Below, one piece after another: positions 8,831-16,660 of a DNA stretch of 64,000 nt. A program made the translations under genes and the position numbers. The notes below the pieces were generated by a model. The model saw only the letters and a program-made list of their open reading frames with translations, was not told the origin of the DNA and did not search any database. How positions within the stretch are numbered: position 1 is the first letter of the stretch; each line of letters opens with the position of its first letter. Source of the stretch: Intrasporangium flavum (GTDB taxonomy: Bacteria > Actinomycetota > Actinomycetes > Actinomycetales > Dermatophilaceae); the NCBI RefSeq assembly GCF_001956915.1, contig NZ_MLJO01000006.1, positions 1 through 64,000 of the forward strand. Direction: 5' to 3'.

Positions 8831-9511
8831 ATGTCGGCAGACCGCACGCTCCCCGCGACCCGGGTGGAGCAGCTGGAACAGACCCTCGAGGCCTTCGACG
8901 AGGCCGGCGGCCACCGCGTCCTCGCTGACGTCTTCGCCGAGCTCGACGTCGAGCACGCGCTGAGCGAGGTGGTGCTGCCCTACCTCCGGGCCGTCGGCCA
9001 GCGGTGGGAGAACGGGCGGATCGGCGTCGCCCAGGAGCACTTCGCGAGCAACGTCCTGCGCTCGCGGCTGTCCCTGCTCATGCAGGACGCCGCGGAGGAG
9101 GTCACGGCCCGGCGCCCCCTGGTGGTCCTGGCCTGCCTGCCCGGGGAGCACCACGAGTTCGGGCTCATGGCCGCCGCGCTGACGCTCTCGCGGCTCGGCT
9201 GGCAGGTCTGCTACCTCGGCGCCAACACGCCGACGGCCGAGCTCTCGCTCGCGTGCCGCACCGTGCTGCCCGACGCCGTCGTGGTGTCGGCCCTGCGACC
9301 CACCGCGTTCGCGGCGCACGCCCCCGCCCTGCGCCGCCTCGCCCGGACGACGACCGTCTACGTGGGGGCGGCAGGTGCATCCTCCGAGGTCGCCGAGCTG
9401 TGCGACGCGGTCTGGCTCGACGGCGACCCGGTGCAGGCCGCGCGCGTCGTCGACGAAGGATACGCACCGGTCGCCCCGGGGGTCGACGACGCGGAATCCA
9501 CTGCGGTGTAG
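8831..9511 (+). CDS. Stand-alone B12-binding protein with CarH-type photoreceptor signature
   Basis: 226 residues. Residues 10-92 form the four-helix cap of B12-binding proteins and contain W59 followed nine residues later by E69-H70, the Wx9EH signature of adenosylcobalamin photoreceptors of the CarH type. Residues 95-225 are the Rossmann-like B12 domain; GEHHEFG gives the ExHxxG cobalt-ligand motif (H108), and GWQVCYLGANTP follows as in CarH. There is no MerR DNA-binding domain, so it cannot act as CarH itself does. It may sense light or cobalamin and work through a partner. No obvious partner is adjacent. Confidence 0.85.
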   Translation: MSADRTLPATRVEQLEQTLEAFDEAGGHRVLADVFAELDVEHALSEVVLPYLRAVGQRWENGRIGVAQEHFASNVLRSRLSLLMQDAAEEVTARRPLVVLACLPGEHHEFGLMAAALTLSRLGWQVCYLGANTPTAELSLACRTVLPDAVVVSALRPTAFAAHAPALRRLARTTTVYVGAAGASSEVAELCDAVWLDGDPVQAARVVDEGYAPVAPGVDDAESTAV

Positions 9512-9538
9512 GTCTTTCCTCCTCGCGCCGTGCCGGAC

Positions 9539-9544
9539 TAGGCT
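9539..9544 (+). promoter_or_regulatory. -10 box of small membrane protein gene (leaderless)
   Basis: TAGGCT eight bases before the ATG at 9553; no ribosome-binding site. Confidence 0.5.
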
Positions 9545-9552
9545 CGCGGCCC

Positions 9553-9759
9553 ATGAGTCCCGAAGAGACGCTCGCAGACGCCCTGAGCGGCGAGGCGGTC
9601 GACGCGGCCCCCGATTCCCTCACCGACGCGGCCCCCGAGCCGCTCGCTCCCGTCCTCGACCGACGCGACCCGAGGGTGGCCCTGGCCGTCGCCGGCATCG
9701 CCGTGGCCGCGGCGCTCGTCGGGGGCCTCGTGGCCCTGGTGATCAGCTTCTCCGGTTGA
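9553..9759 (+). CDS. Small single-helix membrane protein, unknown function
   Basis: 68 residues. The first 40 are acidic and Pro/Ala-rich; residues 44-66 form one hydrophobic helix (VALAVAGIAVAAALVGGLVA). No recognised domain. The ATG at 9553 sits eight bases after a TAGGCT -10 box, which supports it as a real leaderless gene. The last 17 bases overlap the end of the convergent LysR gene. Confidence 0.6.
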   Translation: MSPEETLADALSGEAVDAAPDSLTDAAPEPLAPVLDRRDPRVALAVAGIAVAAALVGGLVALVISFSG

Positions 9760-10660
9760 GGGCCGCCAGCGCGACCGAGCGCCCGGACCGGGCGACGAAC
9801 TCCTCGAAGGCGGTGACCGTCGGGTCGTGCGCCGGGTTGCGCACCATGGCCCCGATCGTCCGCTGGGCCTGCGGGTGGTCGAGGCCGACCGGCACGACGT
9901 CGCCCTCGGGCGCGAAGGCCGGCAGCACGGCGACGCCGAGGCCCGCGGCGACCAGGCCCCGGGCCGTGTGGACGTCCTCGGCCTCGAACCCGACCCGCAG
10001 GTCGGCCCCGGCGTCGGCCCAGATCTCCTCGACGCGACCGCGGAGGCCGAACCCGGTCTTGAGCACGATGACGTCGTCGCCGGCGAGCGCGTCCACGGTG
10101 ACCGACGCGGTCGCGGCGGCCGGGTGCGTGCGGTGCACGGCCACGACGAGCGGCTCGTCGTAGAGCACCGTCGTCGACACGCCCGGCTGGTCCGGCGGGG
10201 ACGCGACGAGCGCGACCGTGGCGCGTCCGGCCTCGAGCTCGTCGAGGCACTTGGCACGGGCACCCTGCGACAGGTCGAAGCCGACGCCGGGCCACTGGTC
10301 GCGGAAGCGGCGGATCAGCGCGGGCACGACCACCTCGCCGAGCAGCGTCTGGAAGGTCAGGGCCACGGTGCCGTGCCCGACGAGCGTCGACCGGGTGACG
10401 ACGTCGACCCCGCGGTCGAGCGCGGCGACGGCGTCGCGGGCGTGCGGCAGCAGCGCCCGACCGGCCGCGGTCAGGGCGATGCCGCGGCCCTGCCGCTCCA
10501 CGACCGGCGTACCGAGCAGCGTGCCCAGGCGGGCGAGGGCTCGGCTGACGGTCGGCTGCGGCAGTCCGAGCACGGCGGCGGCGGTCGTGACCTGCCCGAC
10601 CTCGGCGACGGTGACGAGGACGGGCAGCAGGGCGGCGACGGCCCGTCGGTCCACACTCAT
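9743..10660 (-). CDS. LysR family transcriptional regulator
   Basis: 305 residues, standard LysR length. The N-terminal winged HTH (about residues 14-72) reads VTTAAAVLGLPQPTVSRALA then LGTLLGTPVVERQGRGIALT. A periplasmic-binding-like effector domain fills the rest (VGHGTVALTFQTLLGEVVVP onward). It is divergent from an MFS transporter that it probably controls. The ATG follows a TACGCT -10 box by six bases, so its mRNA is probably leaderless. Confidence 0.93.
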   Translation of the reverse strand: MSVDRRAVAALLPVLVTVAEVGQVTTAAAVLGLPQPTVSRALARLGTLLGTPVVERQGRGIALTAAGRALLPHARDAVAALDRGVDVVTRSTLVGHGTVALTFQTLLGEVVVPALIRRFRDQWPGVGFDLSQGARAKCLDELEAGRATVALVASPPDQPGVSTTVLYDEPLVVAVHRTHPAAATASVTVDALAGDDVIVLKTGFGLRGRVEEIWADAGADLRVGFEAEDVHTARGLVAAGLGVAVLPAFAPEGDVVPVGLDHPQAQRTIGAMVRNPAHDPTVTAFEEFVARSGRSVALAALNRRS

Positions 10661-10666
10661 GCACTC

Positions 10667-10672
10667 AGCGTA
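10667..10672 (-). promoter_or_regulatory. -10 box of the lysR gene (leaderless)
   Basis: On the minus strand TACGCT ends six bases before the ATG at 10660. Confidence 0.55.
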
Positions 10673-10691
10673 TGACTGGCGATCCTGACAT
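10672..10691. promoter_or_regulatory. Candidate LysR operator
   Basis: ATGACTGGCGATCCTGACAT is a 20-bp interrupted palindrome (six of ten pairs match) in the 71-bp divergent gap, next to the -10 box of the regulator and upstream of that of the MFS gene. Confidence 0.4.
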
Positions 10692-10718
10692 GCATTGGTG
10701 CTCTGCGCCGACGCCTCC

Positions 10719-10724
10719 TAGCGT
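10719..10724 (+). promoter_or_regulatory. -10 box of MFS gene (leaderless)
   Basis: TAGCGT seven bases before the ATG at 10732. Confidence 0.55.
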
Positions 10725-10731
10725 CGGGGTC

Positions 10732-11955
10732 ATGACCTGGGACGGCCACCTGCCCGACAGCCGCGAGTACCGGCGCATCCTCGTCGGGCTCGGCGCGGCG
10801 GGCATCGCGACCTTCGCCCAGCTCTACTCGCCGCAGGGCCTGCTGCCGACGCTGGCCCGTGGCCTGGGTGTCGACGCCGCCGAGGCCGCGCTGTCGGTGT
10901 CGGTCGCGACGCTCGGCGTCGCCCTCGCCGTGCTTCCGTGGTCGTGGGTCGCCGACCGGGTGGGACGCCTGCGCGCCATGCAGGTCGCGATCATCGCCTC
11001 GACGCTGCTCGGCGTCGCCGTCGCGCTCGCCCCGAACCTGCCGGCGCTGCTCGGCCTCCGGCTCGTCGAGGGGATGGCCCTCGGCGGCCTGCCCGCGCTC
11101 GCCGTCACCTACCTCCACGACGAGGTCCATGCGTCGCACACGGCGGCCGCGGCGGCCGCCTACATCTCCGGCACGACGGTGGGCGGCATGACCGGGCGCC
11201 TCGTCGCCGGGCCGCTCGCCGGCGTCATCGGCTGGCGGGGTGCGCTGCTCGCGGTCGCCGCCCTCTGCGCCGTGGCGTCGGCGGTCTTCCTGCGCCTCAT
11301 GCCGCGCGCCCGTGGCTGGGCCCCGACCGGCCGGGCCACGCTGGCCGTCGTGCTCGCCGGCGTCCGCACCAGCGTCCGCGACCCGTGGCTGCTCGCCCTC
11401 TACGCCCAGGGCGCGCTACTCATGGGCGGCTTCGTCGCGGTGTACAACTACCTCGCCTTCCGGCTCGAGGGCCCGGAGTTCGCCCTGCCGGCGACGATCG
11501 GCTCGCTCATCTTCGCGGCGTACGCGGCCGGCACCGTCAGCTCGCGGCTCACCGGGCGCCTCGTGCCGCGGTTCGGCCGTCGCGCCGTCCTCGTCGGCGG
11601 CACGGCGACGATGGTCGCCGGAGCGGTGGCCACGCTCTCGGGCGCGCTCGTCATCGTCGTGGCCGGGCTGCTCGTCTTCACGGCGGGCTTCTTCGCCGCC
11701 CACGCCACCGCGTCGGCCTGGGTCGGCGCCCGGGCCACGACCGGACGCGCCCAGGCCACGGCGCTCTACAACGTCGCCTACTACAGCGGGTCGGCCGTCG
11801 TCGGCTGGCTGCTCGGGTACGCATGGTCCGGACGCGGCTGGGCCGGCGTGGTGGCGTCGGTCGTGACGCTGGCGGTCGTCGCGCTCGGCGTGGCGCTCAG
11901 CGCGCTGCGGGTGCCGCGGGCGGTGCGACCGACGCCGGAGCGTCGGTGCGGGTGA
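10732..11955 (+). CDS. MFS transporter (YnfM/AraJ-like)
   Basis: 407 residues with 12 predicted helices. The start ATG is seven bases after TAGCGT; an upstream in-frame extension would cross the promoter. Motif A of MFS is seen as VADRVGRLRAM after helix 2. The early text FAQLYSPQGLLPTLA resembles the YnfM/CynX branch of drug or metabolite exporters. It is divergent from and probably controlled by the LysR protein. Substrate unknown. Its 3' end overlaps the RimK gene tail to tail by 59 bases. Confidence 0.88.
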   Translation: MTWDGHLPDSREYRRILVGLGAAGIATFAQLYSPQGLLPTLARGLGVDAAEAALSVSVATLGVALAVLPWSWVADRVGRLRAMQVAIIASTLLGVAVALAPNLPALLGLRLVEGMALGGLPALAVTYLHDEVHASHTAAAAAAYISGTTVGGMTGRLVAGPLAGVIGWRGALLAVAALCAVASAVFLRLMPRARGWAPTGRATLAVVLAGVRTSVRDPWLLALYAQGALLMGGFVAVYNYLAFRLEGPEFALPATIGSLIFAAYAAGTVSSRLTGRLVPRFGRRAVLVGGTATMVAGAVATLSGALVIVVAGLLVFTAGFFAAHATASAWVGARATTGRAQATALYNVAYYSGSAVVGWLLGYAWSGRGWAGVVASVVTLAVVALGVALSALRVPRAVRPTPERRCG

Positions 11956-13138
11956 TCAGCATCGGCTCCTTCGGCAGGCGACGCACCTTGGTACGACGGC
12001 GTCGTCGCTCGGGGATCATCGAGCGCATCTCCTCGAGCCGGCCGAAGCACAGCAGCCGGTCCTCGGCCTGCAGCTCGGTGCGCCGGCGCGGGTTGGGGAT
12101 CACCGCGGTGCCGCGGTGCAGCGTCAGCACCTGGATGTCGCGCTCGTCGAGGCCGGACTCGCTGATCGTCTTGCCGACGAGGTCGGCGCCGGTGTGCACG
12201 ACGAGCTCGGCGACGCCGTAGCCGGTGGAGACCGTGAGCCGCTGGCGCACGTCGATCTCCGGGAAGGCCACCTGGTTGGCGATGTGGTCGATGATCGCGC
12301 CGGCGACGTCGAGCTTCGTGGCGCGCTCGATGCCCTCGAGGCCCGGCGAGGAGTTTACCTCCATGACGAGCGGGCCGTCGTTGCCCTCGAGCATGTCGAC
12401 ACCGGCCACGCGCAGGCCCATGATCTGCGCCGACCGGACCGCCGCCTCCTCGAACTCCTTTGTCAGCTCGACGGGTTCGACGCGTCCGCCCCGGTGCACG
12501 TTGGAGCGGAACTCGTCGCCCTCGGCGCTGCGACGCATCGCTGCGACGACGCGGTCGCCGACGACGAGCGCGCGGATGTCGCGGCCCTTGCTCTCCTTGA
12601 CGAAGCTCTGGATCAGGACGTTCTGCTTGGTGCTGTGCAGCGTCTCGATGATCGCCTCGGCGATCTTGATCTCCGGGGCGAGGATGACGCCGATGCCCTG
12701 CGTGCCCTCGAGCAGCTTGATGACCACGGGGGCGCCGCCGACGCGCTCGATGGCGGGCCGCACGTCGGCACGGTTGCGCACGAATGTCGTTGCGGGCATG
12801 CCGATCCCGTGGCGCGAGAGGATCTGCGTGGCACGGAGCTTGTCGCGGGCGTTGCTGATGCCGTTGGCCGTGTTGGGCGTGTAGACGTCCATCTGCTCGA
12901 ACTGGCGCACCACGGCGGTGCCGAAGTACGTGATCGAGTTGCCGATGCGCGGGAGGATCGCGTCGTAGTCGGACAGCGGCCGGCCGCGGAAGACCAGGTC
13001 GGGCTCGGGCCCGGACAGGTCGATCGCGAACCTCAAGGTGTTGAGCACCTTGACCTCGTGGCCGCGTGACAGGGCAGCGGTCTTGAGCCGCTGCGTGGAG
13101 TAGGCGCGCGGGGCGCGGGAGAGGATCGCAAGTTTCAT
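11897..13138 (-). CDS. rimK: RimK-type ATP-grasp ligase with C-terminal RCK_C (TrkA-C) domain
   Basis: 413 residues. Residues 1-290 match RimK, the ATP-grasp enzyme that adds glutamate to a protein or peptide carboxyl end: start MKLAILSRAP, PRIGNSITYFGT, then ATP-grasp text GGAPVVIKLLEGTQGIGV and the Mg-site stretch VMEVNSSPGLEGIE. Residues about 300-375 (VAELVVHTGADLVGKTISES to DRLLCFGRLEEM) fit an RCK_C domain, a ligand-binding module usual in K+ channels and TrkA, which is an unusual attachment. The gene lies head to head with a retropepsin-like gene and an AstE-like gene, a set described in comparative work on peptide-tagging amidoligases. A Lys/Arg-rich tail follows. Confidence 0.9.
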   Translation of the reverse strand: MKLAILSRAPRAYSTQRLKTAALSRGHEVKVLNTLRFAIDLSGPEPDLVFRGRPLSDYDAILPRIGNSITYFGTAVVRQFEQMDVYTPNTANGISNARDKLRATQILSRHGIGMPATTFVRNRADVRPAIERVGGAPVVIKLLEGTQGIGVILAPEIKIAEAIIETLHSTKQNVLIQSFVKESKGRDIRALVVGDRVVAAMRRSAEGDEFRSNVHRGGRVEPVELTKEFEEAAVRSAQIMGLRVAGVDMLEGNDGPLVMEVNSSPGLEGIERATKLDVAGAIIDHIANQVAFPEIDVRQRLTVSTGYGVAELVVHTGADLVGKTISESGLDERDIQVLTLHRGTAVIPNPRRRTELQAEDRLLCFGRLEEMRSMIPERRRRRTKVRRLPKEPMLITRTDAPASVAPPAAPAAR

Positions 13139-13163
13139 GGAGGATGCCTGCAAGGATGGTCGG

Positions 13164-13640
13164 GTGTCCGGGCCGCCACATTCAAGCACTCTCGCCGGTT
13201 GGCGGGAATGGGTGACTCTGCCCGGGTGCGATGTCGAGTGGGTCAAGGCCAAGCTCGACACCGGCGCCCGGTCCTCGTCGATCCACGCCTTCGACGTGGT
13301 CGAGTTCGAGCGCGACGGCAGCGACTGGGTGCGCTTCTCGATCCACCCGTGGCAGCGGTCCGAGTCCGACGCCGCCGTCGTCGAGCGCCCGGTCCACGAC
13401 CGGCGCTCGGTGCGCTCGTCGTCGGGACACGCCGAGGAGCGGTTCATCGTCCTGCTCGACGTCGGCCTCGTCGGCCGCACCGTGACGGCCGAGGTGTCGC
13501 TGACCGACCGTGACGAGATGGGCTTCCGGATGCTCGTGGGGCGCGAGGCCCTGCGCCAGGGCTTCCTCGTCGACTCGGGACGCTCCTACCTCGGCGAGCG
13601 GCCCCCGCTCGCCGTCCGACGCAGGAACCGAGGACGCTGA
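13164..13640 (+). CDS. RimB-like retropepsin-type protein (annotated as ATP-dependent zinc protease)
   Basis: 158 residues. The motif KAKLDTGARSSSIHA carries the Asp-Thr-Gly of a retropepsin-like aspartic peptidase; the family is usually labelled ATP-dependent zinc protease (DUF785) but the visible catalytic element is DTG. I chose GTG 13164 because AAGGA lies seven bases upstream; an ATG at 13137 overlaps the rimK start codon through the shared CATG. The gene ends one base into the next gene (TGATG), so the two are translationally coupled. It may cleave or regulate what the neighbouring RimK makes. Confidence 0.85.
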   Translation: MSGPPHSSTLAGWREWVTLPGCDVEWVKAKLDTGARSSSIHAFDVVEFERDGSDWVRFSIHPWQRSESDAAVVERPVHDRRSVRSSSGHAEERFIVLLDVGLVGRTVTAEVSLTDRDEMGFRMLVGREALRQGFLVDSGRSYLGERPPLAVRRRNRGR

Positions 13641-14689
13641 TGCCCCGACCGTCGTTCGCGATCGGCGCCGTCCGCGTGCGCCCCGGCTCGACGCGTGAGG
13701 TCGGGCTGCCGATCACGCGCCTTGTCACCGGGGCCGAGGTCAGCCTGCCGGTGCGCGTCGTCCACGGCCGCACCGACGGCCCGACCGTGTGGCTGACCGC
13801 CGCGATCCACGGCGACGAGGTGGTCGGCGTCGAGGTCGTGCGCCGGGTCCTCGCCTCGCTGCGCCCGAGCTCGCTCGTCGGCACCGTCATCGCCGTGCCG
13901 ATCGTCAACGTGCTCGGCTTCCAGACCGGCGAGCGGTACCTGCCCGACCGCCGCGACCTCAACCGGGCCTTCCCCGGCTCGGCGCGCGGGTCGCTGGCCG
14001 GGCGCATCGCCCACCTGCTCATGACCGAGGTCGTGGCCAAGGGCGACGTCGGCATCGACCTGCACACCGGCGCCGACCGGCGCAGCAACCTCCCGCAGAT
14101 CCGAGCCGACCTCGACGACCCGCGCACCCTCGAGCTCGCGAGCGCCTTCGGGGCGCCCGTGGTCTACCACGCGAAGCTGCGCGACGGCTCGCTCCGGGCG
14201 GCGGCGCGCGAGCGCGGGTCGACGGTGCTGCTCTACGAGGGCGGCGAGTCGTGGCGGTTCGACGAGTGGGCCATCGAGGCCGGCGTCGTCGGCGTGCGGC
14301 GGGTGCTGGCACGGCTCGGCATGATCGACGCGATCGACGAGCCGGAGCCCGCGCCGAGCCTCGTGTGCCGCTCCAGCGGCTGGGTGCGCGCCGCGGGCAG
14401 CGGCATCCTCCAGCTCGAGGCGACGCTCGGGCAGCGGGTGCAGCCCGGCGACCGGCTCGGCGGGCTGTCGGACTCCTTCGGCCGACGCGTCCGCCTCGTG
14501 CGGGCCGACCGGCCCGGCATCGTCATCGGCCGCACGCACGCGCCGCTGCTCAACCGCGGCGACGCCATCATCCACATCGGCGAGGTCGAGGAGGACCACC
14601 CGACGCCCGACATGGCCGTCGAGCTGCCCCCGGACCCGACCGAGACGCCGCTGCTGCCGGAGGCGACCGACGCCGCGCCGGCTGACTAG
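13640..14689 (+). CDS. Succinylglutamate desuccinylase / aspartoacylase family (AstE-like)
   Basis: 349 residues. Zinc-binding motif AAIHGDEVVG and second ligand region IDLHTGADRR are those of the M14-like AstE/AspA family. A barrel-sandwich-like C-terminal region follows (about 245-320). The gene starts on the last base of the retropepsin-like gene. With RimK and the retropepsin-like protein it forms a set expected to build and remove amino-acid tags; the real substrate is unknown. It should hydrolyse an N-acyl or peptide bond in the cytoplasm. Confidence 0.88.
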   Translation: MPRPSFAIGAVRVRPGSTREVGLPITRLVTGAEVSLPVRVVHGRTDGPTVWLTAAIHGDEVVGVEVVRRVLASLRPSSLVGTVIAVPIVNVLGFQTGERYLPDRRDLNRAFPGSARGSLAGRIAHLLMTEVVAKGDVGIDLHTGADRRSNLPQIRADLDDPRTLELASAFGAPVVYHAKLRDGSLRAAARERGSTVLLYEGGESWRFDEWAIEAGVVGVRRVLARLGMIDAIDEPEPAPSLVCRSSGWVRAAGSGILQLEATLGQRVQPGDRLGGLSDSFGRRVRLVRADRPGIVIGRTHAPLLNRGDAIIHIGEVEEDHPTPDMAVELPPDPTETPLLPEATDAAPAD

Positions 14690-14692
14690 GCT
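14687..14692 (+). promoter_or_regulatory. -10 box of the ACT-domain gene (leaderless)
   Basis: TAGGCT overlaps the stop codon of the previous gene and ends six bases before the ATG at 14699. Confidence 0.5.
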
Positions 14693-14698
14693 GCGGTC

Positions 14699-15226
14699 AT
14701 GGCCCGTCTCGTGCTCACCGTCATCGGCGACGACCGCGCCGGACTCGTCTCGGCCCTGGCCGACGTCGTCTCCGCGCACGACGGCAACTGGGAGCAGGGC
14801 CAGATGGCCGAGCTCGCCGGCAAGTTCGCCGGGATCGTCGTCGTCACCGTGCCCGACGCGCGCCGCGACGAGCTGACCACCTCGCTCCGCGGCCTCGACG
14901 GCCTCCTCGAGGTCGCCGCCCACCCCGGCGCGGACGCGTCCGCCGACGCCACGCCCGCCGAGCCCGCGCGGCGCCTGACGCTGCACCTGCTCGGCAACGA
15001 CCGCCCCGGCATCGTGCGCGAGGTGTCCTCGGTGCTGAGCCGGCACGACCTCTCCATCGAGACGATCACCACCGGCACCCGCGAGGCGCCGATGGCCGGC
15101 GGCCTGCTCTTCGAGGCGCACGTCGTCGTCGAGGTGCCGGCCTCCACCGAGCTCGCCGACCTGCGCGCCGACCTCGAGCGCCTCGCCACCGAGCTGCTCG
15201 TCGACCTCGACCTGCACGAGGACTGA
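14699..15226 (+). CDS. Tandem ACT-domain protein (GcvR-like)
   Basis: 175 residues in two ACT domains: residues 1-75 (VLTVIGDDRAGLVSALADVV) and 92-172 (LHLLGNDRPGIVREVSSVLS). The DDRAGLV and NDRPGIV loops are the amino-acid-binding turns of ACT domains. No catalytic domain is attached. The layout matches GcvR, which modulates the glycine cleavage regulator, but a GcvA partner is not present here, so its role is open. It is nine bases downstream of the AstE-like gene yet has its own leaderless -10 box. Confidence 0.85.
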   Translation: MARLVLTVIGDDRAGLVSALADVVSAHDGNWEQGQMAELAGKFAGIVVVTVPDARRDELTTSLRGLDGLLEVAAHPGADASADATPAEPARRLTLHLLGNDRPGIVREVSSVLSRHDLSIETITTGTREAPMAGGLLFEAHVVVEVPASTELADLRADLERLATELLVDLDLHED

Positions 15227-15283
15227 CCCGACCCACCCGGACCGGCCCCCTCTGTCCGCGTTCTCGGTCATGATGTGCCCGTC

Positions 15284-16660
15284 ATGACCCGATGGACTCC
15301 GGCGCAGGTGGCCGGGCTGGCCCCCGACGACGCGTCGCTGGCGGCGGCCCGCAGGCTCGCGCGCCCGGGGCCGTGGAGCGACACCGGCTCCACCGAGACG
15401 CTCGTCTGGGGCAAGTGCCAGGGCTCGGGCCGGACGCCGTACCAGGTGAGCGTCGACCTCGCCGGGCCGGCGTTCCGCTGCTCGTGCCCGAGCCGCAAGT
15501 TCCCGTGCAAGCACGGCCTCGCTCTGCTGCTGCTCTGGGTCGACGGGTCGGGCTCGGTCGCCGACGTCGAGGAGGCCGCCGGCTTCGCGCAGGAGTGGGC
15601 CGCCGAGCGCGCCGCCCGCGGTGCCGCCCGCGGTGCCGCCCGCGACGCCCGGGCCGAGGCGCGGGCCGGCAAGGCCCCCGACCCCGACGCCCAGGCCAGG
15701 CGCCTCGAGGACCGGCTCACCCTCATGTCCAGCGGCATGGACGACTTCTCCCGCTGGCTCGGCGACCTCGTCCGCAGCGGCACCGCCACCGCCCGGCGCC
15801 AGCCGCAGGCGTGGTGGGAGACCACGGCGGCCCGCCTCGTCGACGCCCAGCTGCCCGGCGTCGCCGACGACGTCCGCTCCGTCGGCAGCGAGGTGGCCTG
15901 GCGCGCCGACTGGTCCGAGCGTCTCCTGCTCGCGCTGGGCCGCTGGTGGACCGCCACGCGCGCCTGGGCGGGGCGCGACACCCTCGAGCCCGACGAGCTC
16001 GGCGACCTGCGCACCTACCTCGGCTGGTCGGTGCCCACCGACACCGTCCGCGCCGGCGACGCCCTGCCCGACCGCTGGACCGTCCTCGGCGCCCACCGCA
16101 CCGACGACGGACGCCTCCAGCAGCAGCGCACCTGGCTGCGCGGCGCCACCTCCGGCGAGACCGTCGTCGTGCTCGACTTCGCCGCCGGCACGCAGTCGTT
16201 GCCCGTCGCCCGCCTCGCCGGCTCGGTCCTCGACGCCACCGTCGCGCGCTACCCGGGCCGCGGCGTCCGGCGGGCGCTGTTCGTCGACGAGCCCGCGCCC
16301 GTCGCCACCGAGGGGACGCTGCCGGGCGGCACCGACGTCGACGCAGCGCACGCGTGGGCGGCCCGGGTGTGGGCCGCGAACCCGTGGACCCGGCGCGTCC
16401 CCGTGGGGCTGGCCGCCGTCCGCGTCGGCGTGGAGGCCGCCGGTCCGACCCGGGGCGCGCGCTCCGGCACCGACGCTCCGCCGCCCGTCGCCCGTGCCGT
16501 CGACCCGTCCGGCGCCGGCATCCGGCTCACCACCGACGCAGACGTGTGGGCGCTGCTCGCACGCACCGGGGGCCACCCCACCGACGTCTTCGGCGAGCTC
16601 GACCACGGACGCTTCCGGCCCCTCACCATCGTCCAGCGCGGTGAGGCGGTTGCGCTGTGA
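15284..16660 (+). CDS. SWIM zinc-finger protein (YehQ-like)
   Basis: 458 residues. The SWIM motif CxC...CxH is visible at about residues 66-77 as FRCSCPSRKFPCKHGLALLL. The rest is a large Trp-rich region (WWETTAARLVDAQLP) without other known domain. First gene of a five-gene overlapping operon with a MoxR AAA+ ATPase and a VWA protein; enterobacterial yehQ-yehP-yehM-yehL has the same partners. SWIM fingers bind DNA or protein. Start is the ATG at 15284; the previous ATG-like triplet is out of frame. The stop overlaps the next GTG as GTGA. Confidence 0.88.
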   Translation: MTRWTPAQVAGLAPDDASLAAARRLARPGPWSDTGSTETLVWGKCQGSGRTPYQVSVDLAGPAFRCSCPSRKFPCKHGLALLLLWVDGSGSVADVEEAAGFAQEWAAERAARGAARGAARDARAEARAGKAPDPDAQARRLEDRLTLMSSGMDDFSRWLGDLVRSGTATARRQPQAWWETTAARLVDAQLPGVADDVRSVGSEVAWRADWSERLLLALGRWWTATRAWAGRDTLEPDELGDLRTYLGWSVPTDTVRAGDALPDRWTVLGAHRTDDGRLQQQRTWLRGATSGETVVVLDFAAGTQSLPVARLAGSVLDATVARYPGRGVRRALFVDEPAPVATEGTLPGGTDVDAAHAWAARVWAANPWTRRVPVGLAAVRVGVEAAGPTRGARSGTDAPPPVARAVDPSGAGIRLTTDADVWALLARTGGHPTDVFGELDHGRFRPLTIVQRGEAVAL

